From: Candidatus Iainarchaeum sp.
Lineage (GTDB): Archaea > Iainarchaeota > Iainarchaeia > Iainarchaeales > VGJJ01
DNA: 64,000 nt
Assembly: GCA_016699555.1 (NCBI GenBank)
Contig: CP064981.1
Location: forward strand, 744,001-808,000
Direction: 5' to 3'
Shown: one piece after another, positions 8,381 through 16,686 of the stretch
How the letters are laid out: every line of letters begins with the position of its first letter
Numbering within the stretch: the stretch's first letter is position 1
Notes under the pieces: model-generated
Seen by the model: the letters and a program-made list of their open reading frames with translations, nothing else
What the model was told of the DNA's origin: nothing
The model's database searches: none
Program-made: the position numbers and the translations under genes

Positions 8381-9223
8381 ATGCTCAAGTTCTTATTGCG
8401 CCCACTGGTACCGCGCTTCATCGCAGGCGAAACCGTCGAAGGAGCCCTCGCCTATGCCAAGGGACTCCGCTCGCGCAAAATCCTGCCCATCTTCGATGTA
8501 TTAGGAGAACACGCCCAAAAGAAAGCCGAAATCGTACGCGTGATGGGACAGTACCTTGAATTATTGGAGAAGATGAACCAATCCAATGTGAAAGGAGCCA
8601 TCGCCGTCAAGCTCACCGCATTAGGGCTGGACATCGACCCCCTACTCTGCTATCGCGCCGTCTTACGAGTGGTGCAGCGCGCGGATGATTTGGAAGTGGT
8701 AGTTTGGTTGGACATGGAAGACTCCCCTTACACGCAACGGACCATTTCCACGTACAACAAGCTCCATCAGCAGCATTCCAATGTAGGAGTTTGCATCCAA
8801 GCAGACCTCAAACGCTCCAAGAAAGACGTGCTCGCGCTCCTGCTGGATTCCCCACGCATCCGATTGGTCAAAGGCGTTTATGCCGAATCAACCACCATCG
8901 CATTCGCATCCCATCGCGAAATAACGCAGCACTACAAGGAATTGCTCAAGCTCTGCTTGCAGCGGAATGCGAACGTGGCAGTTGCATCCCACGACCCGGA
9001 GATACTCGCGTATGCACTGCAGCTGAACCCCGAAAAAACAAAAATAGAATTCCAGTTGTTGAAAGGCGTGCGTGATGATGAAAAGAAAATGCTCGTCGAG
9101 AAAGGATATCGCGTGTATGAGTATGTGCCCTTCGGAAAAGAATGGGAAAAATACATCATGCGCCGCATCGGAGAAGGCTGGCGAAACATGTGGTGGAGAA
9201 TATCGGAAATAAGGGTGAGATGA
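8381..9223 (+). CDS. Proline dehydrogenase (monofunctional)
   Basis: 280 aa FAD-dependent beta/alpha barrel that oxidises proline to pyrroline-5-carboxylate. Diagnostic parts are SNVKGAIAVKLTALGL, VVWLDMEDSPYTQ, RIRLVKGVYAE near 165 and the C-terminal EFQLLKGVRDD followed by YVPFGKEWEKYIMRRI, which matches the PRODH substrate-binding signature (Y-P-G-W-RR). A TATA box TTTTTAAAG at 8352-8360 sits 25 nt before ATG 8381. The type is mostly bacterial, and no P5C dehydrogenase is seen in the window. It overlaps nothing; the next gene is convergent, 1 nt away. Confidence 0.88.
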   Translation: MLKFLLRPLVPRFIAGETVEGALAYAKGLRSRKILPIFDVLGEHAQKKAEIVRVMGQYLELLEKMNQSNVKGAIAVKLTALGLDIDPLLCYRAVLRVVQRADDLEVVVWLDMEDSPYTQRTISTYNKLHQQHSNVGVCIQADLKRSKKDVLALLLDSPRIRLVKGVYAESTTIAFASHREITQHYKELLKLCLQRNANVAVASHDPEILAYALQLNPEKTKIEFQLLKGVRDDEKKMLVEKGYRVYEYVPFGKEWEKYIMRRIGEGWRNMWWRISEIRVR

Positions 9224-9224
9224 T

Positions 9225-10229
9225 TCATCGACCACCTTTCTTCAGGCGCGCCTTCGCGTGCGATAGGTGCGAGTAAACCGTCTCTCGTGCGATCCCAAGG
9301 CGCTGAGCGACTTCACTGCGTGAAAAGCCCACACTCAACAAGCGGACGACTTTCCATTCCATCGAATTAGGAGGGGTGACGCGCAACAATGGATTCCAGG
9401 AATGAGGTTGAGGGTTTTCTCCAACGGAGCGAGACGGAATCTCTTCGACTGGAATCGAATCACGTTTGGGCTTTTTCTTGCCACGACCAGACTTCTGACG
9501 CATCGCATCGATCACGAAATATCTGATGCGTTTACGAACATATTTTTCCCACTTTTCTTTCACGGGCAGATCCCCGTTCATCTTTTCGGGATCGAAATAA
9601 TTCACTTCATTTTCGAGACGTTCATATACCGCATCAATCAATTCTTCTTTGAAGAATCCACTATGACCACGCATTATTTGCGGAAGTAATTTGTACACAT
9701 CAAAAAGGAGACTCCAACGCAGATCTTCCGGAAGCGCGTTCGGCTTGCGTTTCCTGCTGATAACGGACTGATAGCGACGACCTGCTGCCAATCGATCATT
9801 GGCCGTGTTAAGATTGTTCGCCCGAATGAATGCGCTAATGATATGCCGTGATGGGACCGGACGCCCATTGGATTCTAACTGGAGCAGGGCATGGATTTCA
9901 GCCACTCCATGCGATGGAGCCAGCGTCACCATGCGATGCAAATACCAAAACCTGGGAAGATCCAACACCCAGCTACGATTCGGATTGCGTATCGCCTCCT
10001 GATAGAAGGCATACAACGCTGCGTTGCGTTTTGAGGCATTGGCACGAATGGGTGAAAGCCCTTGCAAGATATCACGAGCAGACGATTCCAACACCCCTGC
10101 TCTTTCCGCAATCCGAGTCACGGGCGTGAGCGGCATCAATCCCTGTTTGAGAAAATACTTGCGCTGGCGAGGAGTCAGTTTGTCCAATCGACGCTTTATC
10201 CATGCTGGAATCGAGGACGGGGCCATCAT
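9225..10229 (-). CDS. Sigma-70-like HTH DNA-binding protein
   Basis: 334 aa. The C-terminal third looks like a bacterial sigma factor. A region-2-like stretch near 200-250 (ELIDAVYERLENEVNYFDPE, then RKRIRYFVIDAMRQ) matches the 'FDP..IR..I.DALR' pattern. A basic linker and a region-4-like helix-turn-helix follow near 300-330 (FSRSEVAQRLGIARETVYSH). The N-terminal 180 residues contain another possible HTH (RIAERAGVLESSARDILQG) but are otherwise unassigned. Archaea transcribe with TFB/TBP, so this is odd; it may be a regulator built from sigma domains. A TATA-like AATTATTAA is 24 nt before ATG 10229. Confidence 0.6.
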   Translation of the reverse strand: MMAPSSIPAWIKRRLDKLTPRQRKYFLKQGLMPLTPVTRIAERAGVLESSARDILQGLSPIRANASKRNAALYAFYQEAIRNPNRSWVLDLPRFWYLHRMVTLAPSHGVAEIHALLQLESNGRPVPSRHIISAFIRANNLNTANDRLAAGRRYQSVISRKRKPNALPEDLRWSLLFDVYKLLPQIMRGHSGFFKEELIDAVYERLENEVNYFDPEKMNGDLPVKEKWEKYVRKRIRYFVIDAMRQKSGRGKKKPKRDSIPVEEIPSRSVGENPQPHSWNPLLRVTPPNSMEWKVVRLLSVGFSRSEVAQRLGIARETVYSHLSHAKARLKKGGR

Positions 10230-10372
10230 GCGAATAGGCCATTCACCCTTAATAATTCAAGCTGAAAAGAAAAGACTTTGGACAAAGCCATTGACGCACT
10301 CATCACGAGTAGCCAGACGAAAAGTCATTGGGAAAAAAAAGCCCATCAGAATCTGGAATGAAAACCTTTCCG

Positions 10373-10408
10373 GCCCGCACGGACAAAACCGTGCAGTCCG
10401 AAACGGGC
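10373..10408 (-). repeat. Nested hairpin (B-like) after ftsZ
   Basis: An outer stem GCCCG 10373-10377 pairs with CGGGC 10404-10408, and an inner stem GCACGG 10377-10382 pairs with CCGTGC 10389-10394. The minus-strand loop begins TTTCGG, as in module B of the other arrays. It lies one base after the ftsZ stop codon. It is a diverged or composite version of module B and a likely 3'-end signal. Confidence 0.55.
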
Positions 10409-10409
10409 A

Positions 10410-11516
10410 TTAAATATACTTCAAATCGAAATCGCTGCCGCTATTGCTGCGCGCAGGGGCTGCATTGCTACGACCCATGCTGCTACTGGCGGATTGCTTT
10501 CCTTTGTTGATGAAAGGGCTCTTCACCCCGGTAAAGACCGTGATGATCTCCACTTTGTTGTCGAAGGTAGGATTGATCCTCGCGCCCCAAATGACGGTTG
10601 CGCGCGTATCGATCTGTTCGGTCAACATCTCACCAATCGCATTGGCTTCTCCCAATGTGAGTTCGGGTCCGCCCGTAATGTGGATCAATGCGCCCTTTGC
10701 CCCGGAGATATCGACGTCCAACAAGGTGTTGTTGAGCGTGTCCGCAACCGCTTCTTCGACGCGATTCACGGACTTGCTTTCTCCGACCGCAATCATGGAC
10801 AAGCCGTGGCCCGTCATAATGCTACGAACATCGGCGAAGTCCAGGTTGATCAAGGAAGGCTGGGTAATCGTCTCGGTAATACCCGAAACAACGCGTGCCA
10901 CCAACTCATCCGCCACGCGGAATGCGTCTTGGATGGGCAGGTTAGGCACCAATTCGGCCAAGCGATTGTTGTCGATCACAATGACGGTATCGCAGATATC
11001 GCTCAAGCGTTGGATACCTTCCTCCGCTTTGATGGTTCTCGCTCGTTCGAGGGAGAAGGGATAAGTCACCATGGCAATGACGATGGCACCCTGCGCTTTG
11101 GCAATCTCCGCAACGACAGGAGCGGACCCCGTACCGGTCCCTCCACCCATTCCGGCGGAAACGAAGAGCATGTCCACTCCCTTCAGCACGGCTTCCAAAT
11201 CGCTCTTGGAGACTTCGGCTGCTTTGGCTCCGATCTCGGGATATCCACCCGCACCCAACCCGCGCGTGACAGACTTTCCAATCAAAATCTTGGTGATGTT
11301 GTCGGAGATGATGGACAAGTGCTGCTTATCCGTGTTGATCGCCACAAGCTGTGCGCCCGCGACATTCATGCTCGCGAGACGGTTAACGGCATTACACCCT
11401 GCGCCGCCGCATCCCATTACCATAATCTTTGGAACGGACAAATCTTCCATTCGTGTTTCTTTTTCACTACTCATCGTTGGTCCTTTTCGGACTGCTTCAT
11501 CAATCATGGAACGCAT
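10410..11516 (-). CDS. ftsZ: Cell division GTPase FtsZ
   Basis: 368 aa tubulin-fold GTPase forming the cytokinetic ring. MVMGCGGAGCNAVNRL near 33 is the nucleotide-binding start, GMGGGTGTGSAP near 120 the tubulin signature, and NLDFADVRSIM the T7-loop region. The last residues (SGSDFDLKYI) form a short C-terminal tail that may bind membrane anchors, inferred by analogy. GGGGTGA seven bases before ATG 11516 is the SD and also contains the stop of a 30-codon upstream ORF, suggesting coupled translation. A nested hairpin follows the stop. Confidence 0.97.
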   Translation of the reverse strand: MRSMIDEAVRKGPTMSSEKETRMEDLSVPKIMVMGCGGAGCNAVNRLASMNVAGAQLVAINTDKQHLSIISDNITKILIGKSVTRGLGAGGYPEIGAKAAEVSKSDLEAVLKGVDMLFVSAGMGGGTGTGSAPVVAEIAKAQGAIVIAMVTYPFSLERARTIKAEEGIQRLSDICDTVIVIDNNRLAELVPNLPIQDAFRVADELVARVVSGITETITQPSLINLDFADVRSIMTGHGLSMIAVGESKSVNRVEEAVADTLNNTLLDVDISGAKGALIHITGGPELTLGEANAIGEMLTEQIDTRATVIWGARINPTFDNKVEIITVFTGVKSPFINKGKQSASSSMGRSNAAPARSNSGSDFDLKYI

Positions 11517-11520
11517 AGTT

Positions 11521-11613
11521 TCACCCCTGGTTTTCCCCTATTGCTCCTGCGCGCGCAAGTGTTTGCTCCAATAACGCACGAAGACGCGGATCCATTTCTG
11601 TTGTATTACTCAT
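11521..11613 (-). CDS. Small upstream ORF coupled to ftsZ
   Basis: 30 aa if begun at ATG 11613, or 24 aa from ATG 11595. The peptide is partly helical (MDPRLRALLEQTLARAG). Its TGA stop lies in the ftsZ SD, four bases before the ftsZ ATG. A TATA-like TTTATTAAT at about 11621-11629 would put the transcript start near 11600, just before ATG 11595, making the 24-aa version a leaderless small ORF. It could be a regulatory leader peptide or a small division protein. No family is recognised. Confidence 0.4.
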   Translation of the reverse strand: MSNTTEMDPRLRALLEQTLARAGAIGENQG

Positions 11614-11649
11614 TTTTACATTAATAAACATATTCGACCCATGCGCGAG

Positions 11650-11674
11650 AAAAAAATCGTTGCGCGCAGCAAAA
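11650..11674 (-). terminator. Two T-tracts after the lipoprotein gene
   Basis: On the minus strand two runs of seven T's flank a GC-rich stretch (GCTGCGCGCAACG). Archaeal RNA polymerase terminates at oligo-T, so this is the likely end of the lipoprotein transcript before the ftsZ promoter. Confidence 0.5.
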
Positions 11675-11750
11675 AAACACCAACCCATTATGTAGCGGCG
11701 TGCGAAGAATAGGTGGTCTTATTCGACCATAAAGCGGAATGAGCCCTTCT

Positions 11751-12275
11751 TCACTTGCTGTCGGGAGCGGTGCGATCGATCTGATCCACGTAACTTCCTA
11801 CGCAGTGGTCGGGGCCGATATCATACACATCATAGACCCCTTCCGCATTCTTCTCGAGCAAGCACGTAGCGGAAGTGCCGGCGAAAGAGCTCGTGGAATC
11901 GGCATTCACATACACACGGACTTTGCACAATTCCTTTCCTTCTGCCAAGGAAGTGACATCCAATCCTGCCGATTCGAAGTCGAGCACTTGCCCATCCGAG
12001 GTGGACCAAAAAGCCGCAACCGCGCGATTGCAGGCAGCCAGTGCGTCTTCGAAACATACTTCTCCTTCATACCCACCCCCACACTGCTGGAGGATGTCGC
12101 CTGGGCCGGATCCGGGATCGGGGAGATTCTCGATGTATTGGTCCAAATCATCCTGGGGAGTGGGCACGACCGCGTTCGCATTCGCATCCGGCGTCTGAAT
12201 AGGAGCAGGAGCAGCGACGCAGCCCAAGAACAAAATAGCCATCAAAATACCAAAAACGACTAACTCTGAACGCAT
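11751..12275 (-). CDS. Secreted lipoprotein of unknown function
   Basis: 174 aa. The N-terminus MRSELVVFGILMAILFLGC is a lipoprotein signal with a lipobox ending at Cys 19, so the protein should be anchored outside the membrane. The mature part is rich in Ala, Asp and Pro and has five or six cysteines (QQCGGGYEGEVCFEDALAAC), probably disulphide-bonded. The TATA box CATTTATATG (12297-12306) is 26 nt before ATG 12275. ATG 12281 two codons earlier, with GAGGAG just upstream, is the alternative. No known domain is recognised. Confidence 0.75.
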   Translation of the reverse strand: MRSELVVFGILMAILFLGCVAAPAPIQTPDANANAVVPTPQDDLDQYIENLPDPGSGPGDILQQCGGGYEGEVCFEDALAACNRAVAAFWSTSDGQVLDFESAGLDVTSLAEGKELCKVRVYVNADSTSSFAGTSATCLLEKNAEGVYDVYDIGPDHCVGSYVDQIDRTAPDSK

Positions 12276-12336
12276 GACCATGAAACTCCTCAGGAACATA
12301 TAAATGTAGGGGCGCCCCACCAAACAGGCCTTTGTT

Positions 12337-12897
12337 TTACGAATAACGTTCTTCTTGCCAGGGATCGGCCGTATTCGAGTAACCGCGGACCTCCCAAAAA
12401 CCAGGCTCATCCTTTTCCACGAATTTGAGCTTGCGCAACCACTTTGCGCTCTTGTAGAAATACTTATGCGGCACCAGCGCGCGCACGGGACCCCCATGCT
12501 TGGCCTCGAGGGGCTGCCCATCATAGGCATCCGCTATCATCACATTGGGCTTGAGCATTTCCTCCAATGGAAGCGAAGTCGTGTGACCGCCCTCGCATTC
12601 CATCACCACGAACTTTGCCTTCTTGGTGGGTTTGATTATCTTTACTAAATCCGTGAAGAGGATCCCGCGCCACTTCGTGTCCAGCTTGCTCCACGTCGTG
12701 ACGCAATGAATGTCCACTTGCACGTTAGAATGAGGCAGCGCCTGCAATTGTTCGAAGTTCCACTTCTGGGGTTTCTCGATTTCCCCGTACACTTCCAAGT
12801 CCCAATTGTGCGCATTCAACTCATCATGGATTCTGCCGCTTTGCAGGACGGGAAAGGCTTTTGTTTCGAATTGACCAGGGGGAACGCGCGAAGGCAT
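12337..12897 (-). CDS. Molybdopterin-dependent oxidoreductase (sulfite-oxidase/MsrP fold)
   Basis: 186 aa. WDLEVYGEIEKPQKWNFEQL begins the oxidoreductase molybdopterin domain, and VDIHCVTTWSKLDTKWRG holds the Cys that would bind the Mo centre with the typical TxW follow-up. HGGPVRALVPHKYFYKSAKW is the conserved cofactor-pocket end. It is a minimal single-domain version with no signal peptide, so it probably acts in the cytosol; the substrate is unknown. ATG 12897 is 28 nt from a TATA-like ATTAAATT. It is divergent from the Nudix gene. No Moco biosynthesis genes are seen nearby. Confidence 0.88.
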   Translation of the reverse strand: MPSRVPPGQFETKAFPVLQSGRIHDELNAHNWDLEVYGEIEKPQKWNFEQLQALPHSNVQVDIHCVTTWSKLDTKWRGILFTDLVKIIKPTKKAKFVVMECEGGHTTSLPLEEMLKPNVMIADAYDGQPLEAKHGGPVRALVPHKYFYKSAKWLRKLKFVEKDEPGFWEVRGYSNTADPWQEERYS

Positions 12898-12984
12898 AAT
12901 AGATAGACGAATGTGCGCAGCGGAATTTAATGATTCTCCCAGGTGCGGATAAAGGTTATAACATATTCGAATGACCGAATCCCT

Positions 12985-13542
12985 ATGACACGCGCCTGGA
13001 AGACAACCGCAACAGGACTCATCTACGAAAACAAATGGGCCCGATTGCGCCATGATCAAGTGGTGGCGCCGGATGGGAGCAACACCACATACACCTTTAT
13101 CGAAAAACCGGATTGCGTCGCCATTATCGCACGCAACAGGGACGGGGGCATCTATCTCATCCGCGAATACCGTTATCCCGTCCAACAAACGCTCTGGCAA
13201 CTCCCGGCGGGAGGATTTGAAAAAGGCCTGACATTCCAAGAGAATGCACAAAAAGAACTCAAAGAAGAAACAGGCATCACCGCACAGAAGTGGGAAAAAC
13301 TAGGCCACATCTTTATCCACCCGGGATCCGAAAGCACTTGCATGCACGTATTTTTGGCCCAAGAACTCGACGAGAAAAACGTGGGGACGCACGGACAAGA
13401 GACAAACGAAGCGATCGAGCATATCGAAAAAATAAGCCCCCAAAAGCTCGACCAACTCATCCGAGACAATGCCATCGTTTGTGGCTGGACGCTGGCGGCG
13501 CTCAACCTATTTCTCCACCGATTTCCCCCAAAGAAAAACTGA
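12985..13542 (+). CDS. Nudix hydrolase (ADP-ribose pyrophosphatase-like)
   Basis: 185 aa. The Nudix box spans about 85-107: GGFEKGLTFQENAQKELK, then EETGI. The usual RE pair is KE here, a conservative change, and the EE metal ligands are kept. The region before it (IIARNRDGGIYLIREYRYPV) and the long N-terminus resemble ADP-sugar pyrophosphatases. It would hydrolyse ADP-ribose or a related nucleotide sugar. ATG 12985 is 26 nt from TATA GTTATAACA, so leaderless; an earlier in-frame start at 12943 precedes that box and is unlikely. Confidence 0.88.
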   Translation: MTRAWKTTATGLIYENKWARLRHDQVVAPDGSNTTYTFIEKPDCVAIIARNRDGGIYLIREYRYPVQQTLWQLPAGGFEKGLTFQENAQKELKEETGITAQKWEKLGHIFIHPGSESTCMHVFLAQELDEKNVGTHGQETNEAIEHIEKISPQKLDQLIRDNAIVCGWTLAALNLFLHRFPPKKN

Positions 13543-13574
13543 GATTTATTAACCCAAAACCCACTTCTTGGAAT

Positions 13575-14432
13575 ATGGTCTTTGAATTCTTGAAGAAGCT
13601 CCTCGGAAACAAGAAGCCCGAACCCAAAGAAGAAGCGCGCGAGGAAAATCCTTTTGCGGAAGCGAAAGAGACGACACCCGTCATTCGCCACCCCAAAACA
13701 CACCCTCCAAGCGCACGCAAGAAAGCGAGCACGCGCACGGAAGATGTGTCGGATCCGGACGATGAGTCGTTCCCCCACTACCCCGAAAAGCTCACCGAAA
13801 TCCCCGATGAAGAAAACGAAACGGAAATGGAACCCGTGCTCATCCCCAAAAAAGGAGCCCAACGCATTTCGAGCGAAGAAGCCATCAAAGTGATGGAAGC
13901 CGCGCTCTTCATGAGCAGCAAGGGATTGAGCATCGAAGAACTCGGAAACACCGCCAACTTACCCCTCATGAAAGCACGCGAACTCATCCCCGAACTCGTG
14001 GACGGATTCAACGCGCGCGGATCCGCACTGGAAATCGTCGAAGACCTGGGAGGGTATCGCATGAAGGTGCGCTCTCCCTTCGATGAAAAAGTCAACCACC
14101 TCGCGGGAGGAACGGAACTCTCCGCGGGAGAGATGAAGACGCTCGCGTTCATCGCCTACAAGCAACCCCTCATCCAGTCCCAACTCGTGCAAGTGCGCAG
14201 CAACACCGCATATGAGCACTTGCAGCGATTGGTGGAAATGGGTTTTGTTTCAAAGGAACCCAAGGGACGCACCTATCTCCTGCGCACCACCAAGAAATTC
14301 TCCGAATACTTCGGCGCACACGCATTGAAATTGCGCCCGATGACCGTCGAAGAGAAACTCGAAAGCCGCTCGCGCAACATGCACCCCGAAGAGAACAAGG
14401 GAGATCAGAGCGCGAGCGAAGATCTCGTCTAA
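13575..14432 (+). CDS. scpB: Segregation and condensation protein B
   Basis: 285 aa. Residues 1-95 are charged and low in complexity (Glu, Lys, Pro). After this comes the ScpB core of two winged helices: SSEEAIKVMEAALFMSSKGL and GEMKTLAFIAYKQPLIQSQL, with HLQRLVEMGFVSKEPKGRTY as the second wing. ScpB binds ScpA and the SMC ATPase to make the chromosome-organising complex. ScpA is encoded apart, at 41541. ATG 13575 is preceded by a TATA-like TTTATTAA (about 13545). The reading frame runs further upstream inside the Nudix gene but is a shadow there. Confidence 0.85.
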   Translation: MVFEFLKKLLGNKKPEPKEEAREENPFAEAKETTPVIRHPKTHPPSARKKASTRTEDVSDPDDESFPHYPEKLTEIPDEENETEMEPVLIPKKGAQRISSEEAIKVMEAALFMSSKGLSIEELGNTANLPLMKARELIPELVDGFNARGSALEIVEDLGGYRMKVRSPFDEKVNHLAGGTELSAGEMKTLAFIAYKQPLIQSQLVQVRSNTAYEHLQRLVEMGFVSKEPKGRTYLLRTTKKFSEYFGAHALKLRPMTVEEKLESRSRNMHPEENKGDQSASEDLV

Positions 14433-14445
14433 ATCATCCTCCATT

Positions 14446-15264
14446 ATGCCTGCTGCGCCGACGGATATCATTGCGGAATTCTACGAAAGATATCCCTATC
14501 CCCTGCTCTCCAATCTCTCACGCAAGCACCTGGAGACGTACGCAGACCAACTCTTGGCATGTGCCGATTTGACCACGCGACAGCTCGAAGGAAAAACCAT
14601 CTTGGATGGAGGATGCGGAACAGGGGAAATAACCTGTAGCATGGCCACGCACGCCAAGAAAGTGATCGGGATCGATCTCAGCTCTACTTCCATCACACAC
14701 GCGCAGTCATTAGCTAAAAAATATGCCTTGGAAAATATCACATTTATCCAGCAGGATATTTTGCAGTTACGAATGAAAGAAAAATTCGATCTCGTCACAT
14801 CTTTTGGAGTATTGCATCATACCCAGAATCCAACAAAAGGATTTGAAATCATCTCACAACGCGTGAAAAAAAATGGAATTCTCATCATCGGATTCTATCA
14901 CTCGCTTGGAGGATGGAAACAACGCCTGCAGAAATGGATTGTCGGAATGCTCGCTGGAAAAGACCCCCAAAAACGACTTGCGTTCATTGAACAATTCCTA
15001 GGAAAAAAACTCGGACCCCATCAACGCGCATTCTGGATGGATCGCATCGCGAATCCGCGCGAGCGATACCATTCCATCCCCGCGATGAAGAGAATGTTCG
15101 AAAGGAATGGATTTGAAATCATCGGCATCCAAGCCCACAAACCCGCATTCAGCATCAAAGATATAGCCAATCCCCTCGATGTTTTTTTGTTTGAATCATT
15201 CCTATTTGTGAAGGGGTTCCGCTTCGCCATCATCGCGGGAAAGAATCAGAACAAGCGCGTCTGA
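14446..15264 (+). CDS. Class I SAM-dependent methyltransferase
   Basis: 272 aa. ILDGGCGTGEITCSMA near 52 is motif I, VIGIDLSSTSI motif II, and DLVTSFGVLHHTQNP motif IV/V, as in methyltransferase domain 25 enzymes. The N-terminus (IIAEFYERYPYPLLSNLSRK) resembles the 'YPYP' opening of some protein or lipid methyltransferases. The substrate is unknown. The gene follows scpB by 13 bases and may be co-transcribed with it. Its end overlaps the convergent rnhB by 19 bases. Confidence 0.8.
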   Translation: MPAAPTDIIAEFYERYPYPLLSNLSRKHLETYADQLLACADLTTRQLEGKTILDGGCGTGEITCSMATHAKKVIGIDLSSTSITHAQSLAKKYALENITFIQQDILQLRMKEKFDLVTSFGVLHHTQNPTKGFEIISQRVKKNGILIIGFYHSLGGWKQRLQKWIVGMLAGKDPQKRLAFIEQFLGKKLGPHQRAFWMDRIANPRERYHSIPAMKRMFERNGFEIIGIQAHKPAFSIKDIANPLDVFLFESFLFVKGFRFAIIAGKNQNKRV

Positions 15265-15905
15265 TAGCGCGCATCCATCAAGCGCACATTGGTTCCCCAC
15301 TTCTTGCGCGCGCAAGCGGGAAGGGCATTATACTCCTGGATGTATTTCTGCAAAAAAGAAATCGTACGCTCATCATGCGAATAACCGCTGCCGATGTCCC
15401 CGAACTTCTGGAATTCATCCTGGAGTTTCTTGATCTCGCGATCGCGTTCCACTTTGGCCAGGATCGATGCAGCCGAAACGATGGGATAATTCACATCCGC
15501 CTTGTGTTCGGCGACGATTTTGGGCTTGAATGTGAGATAGGCATAGATGCGCTTCCCGAAATTACTTGCCAATGGGTCGGGAGAATCCACATACACGACT
15601 TCGGGTTTCACCTTCAGATTATTGAGCAGATGTCCTATCTTCATGGCCTCGATCTCATTCAGGGACTCCTGCTCCATCAACGCATCCATCTCGGGCGCGT
15701 GCAGCTGCACAGTCGCAAAATCGGACAGGGTGGACTGCATGAGCGGATAGAGCCTTTCACGCTCGGGTTCGGGAATCAGCTTCGAGTCCTTGGCTCCGAG
15801 CTCTTTCAGGAGGGGTTCTTTTTCGACCTCAATGACGGCAGCGGCTAATACCATGGGGCCAATCGCCGGTCCCCTGCCTGCTTCGTCAACGCCACAAATG
15901 AGCAT
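15246..15905 (-). CDS. rnhB: Ribonuclease HII
   Basis: 219 aa endonuclease that cuts the RNA strand of RNA-DNA hybrids and at embedded ribonucleotides. ICGVDEAGRGPAIGPMV at the N-terminus gives the DEG active site, VVYVDSPDP the next Asp, and AEHKADVNYPIVSAASILAKV the last acidic ligand and conserved helix. Length and order are those of archaeal RNase HII. A TATA-like TATTAAT is 25 nt before ATG 15905. Confidence 0.97.
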   Translation of the reverse strand: MLICGVDEAGRGPAIGPMVLAAAVIEVEKEPLLKELGAKDSKLIPEPERERLYPLMQSTLSDFATVQLHAPEMDALMEQESLNEIEAMKIGHLLNNLKVKPEVVYVDSPDPLASNFGKRIYAYLTFKPKIVAEHKADVNYPIVSAASILAKVERDREIKKLQDEFQKFGDIGSGYSHDERTISFLQKYIQEYNALPACARKKWGTNVRLMDARYQTRLF

Positions 15906-15943
15906 ACAATGATAGACATCCGTGCAGATTAATAGTGTAGGCC

Positions 15944-16600
15944 CTATTTCAGATAGTCAGCACTTAAATTATCGAAAATGGCATAGGGGGTGTCCACGAG
16001 ATCACGTCCCAAATTATTGCCTGCAAAAAATCGGTTCTGCACCGCCACACTCGTCAGTGTCTGCCCATTGGAACCAGTATACGTGCTCGTTATGCAATAC
16101 TTCTCATTCAAAATGGCCCGCGACACCCCATTATTATTTGTTGGTTCGCCAGGAGTGAAATTGCCGGCATTACCGGAACCCACATCTGTGTAAATGAATA
16201 AGCTAACATTTCCAATCATGAAGACAAAACCATTCGTAAAGGGATTGTTGGGGTTCGAATTAGAAGAATTTGGTGGAAAAAGATACGCGGATGAATTCAC
16301 CCCGGTGCCAACCCCCAATCCACTCACACCAGCAAAAAAAGCACCCACCCCACTAGGGAGCGGCTGGGGAGAGACAAGAAGCACGGTAACGCCTGGCTCC
16401 CCTGGCTTGATACCATTGTCAGAATCATAGCAATAACTGTATAGCCCCGCCGAAGCGGAATTAGAAATTACAGTTGAAGATCCGATTGAGCTGCCAATAA
16501 CAAACCCCCCAGCGGAAGCGTTATTGAGGAGCAACAGCCCCACCCCTGCAATCGCAACCAATGCAATCAGGAGCGCAATACGCTCGTAATGAGGAGGCAT
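15944..16600 (-). CDS. Exported protein with N-terminal signal
   Basis: 218 aa. The start MPPHYERIALLIALVAIAG has basic residues then a hydrophobic core, ending NNASAGG, a plausible signal-peptidase site (ASA-G) or a pilin-like anchor. The mature part is rich in Ser, Asn, Gly and Thr with few charges, as in surface proteins. The signal resembles those of 36746-37684 and 37695-38468, so it may belong to the same surface layer or fibre class. A TATA box CTTAAATACT is 26 nt before ATG 16600. No known domain. Confidence 0.7.
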   Translation of the reverse strand: MPPHYERIALLIALVAIAGVGLLLLNNASAGGFVIGSSIGSSTVISNSASAGLYSYCYDSDNGIKPGEPGVTVLLVSPQPLPSGVGAFFAGVSGLGVGTGVNSSAYLFPPNSSNSNPNNPFTNGFVFMIGNVSLFIYTDVGSGNAGNFTPGEPTNNNGVSRAILNEKYCITSTYTGSNGQTLTSVAVQNRFFAGNNLGRDLVDTPYAIFDNLSADYLK

Positions 16601-16686
16601 AAGGGATGGAAAATCACAAGAGTATTTAAGCCTGAACAGAACCGCTTAGAGGTGGCTTTATAAGCGTTTTTCAGGGCTTTTCTCAT

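Noticed and set aside
10494..11624. 376-codon frame opposite ftsZ
   Set aside because: Antisense shadow of ftsZ with a His/Asn/Gln-rich translation and no motif.
12297..12330. GGGGCGCCCC palindrome and an AAACAGGCCT half-match to module B
   Set aside because: Only half of module B is present with no partner stem or linker, so it was not counted as an array.
13290..13574. N-terminal extension of ScpB reading through the Nudix gene
   Set aside because: The extension is in a shadow frame of the Nudix gene, and the TATA box near 13545 supports a start at 13575.
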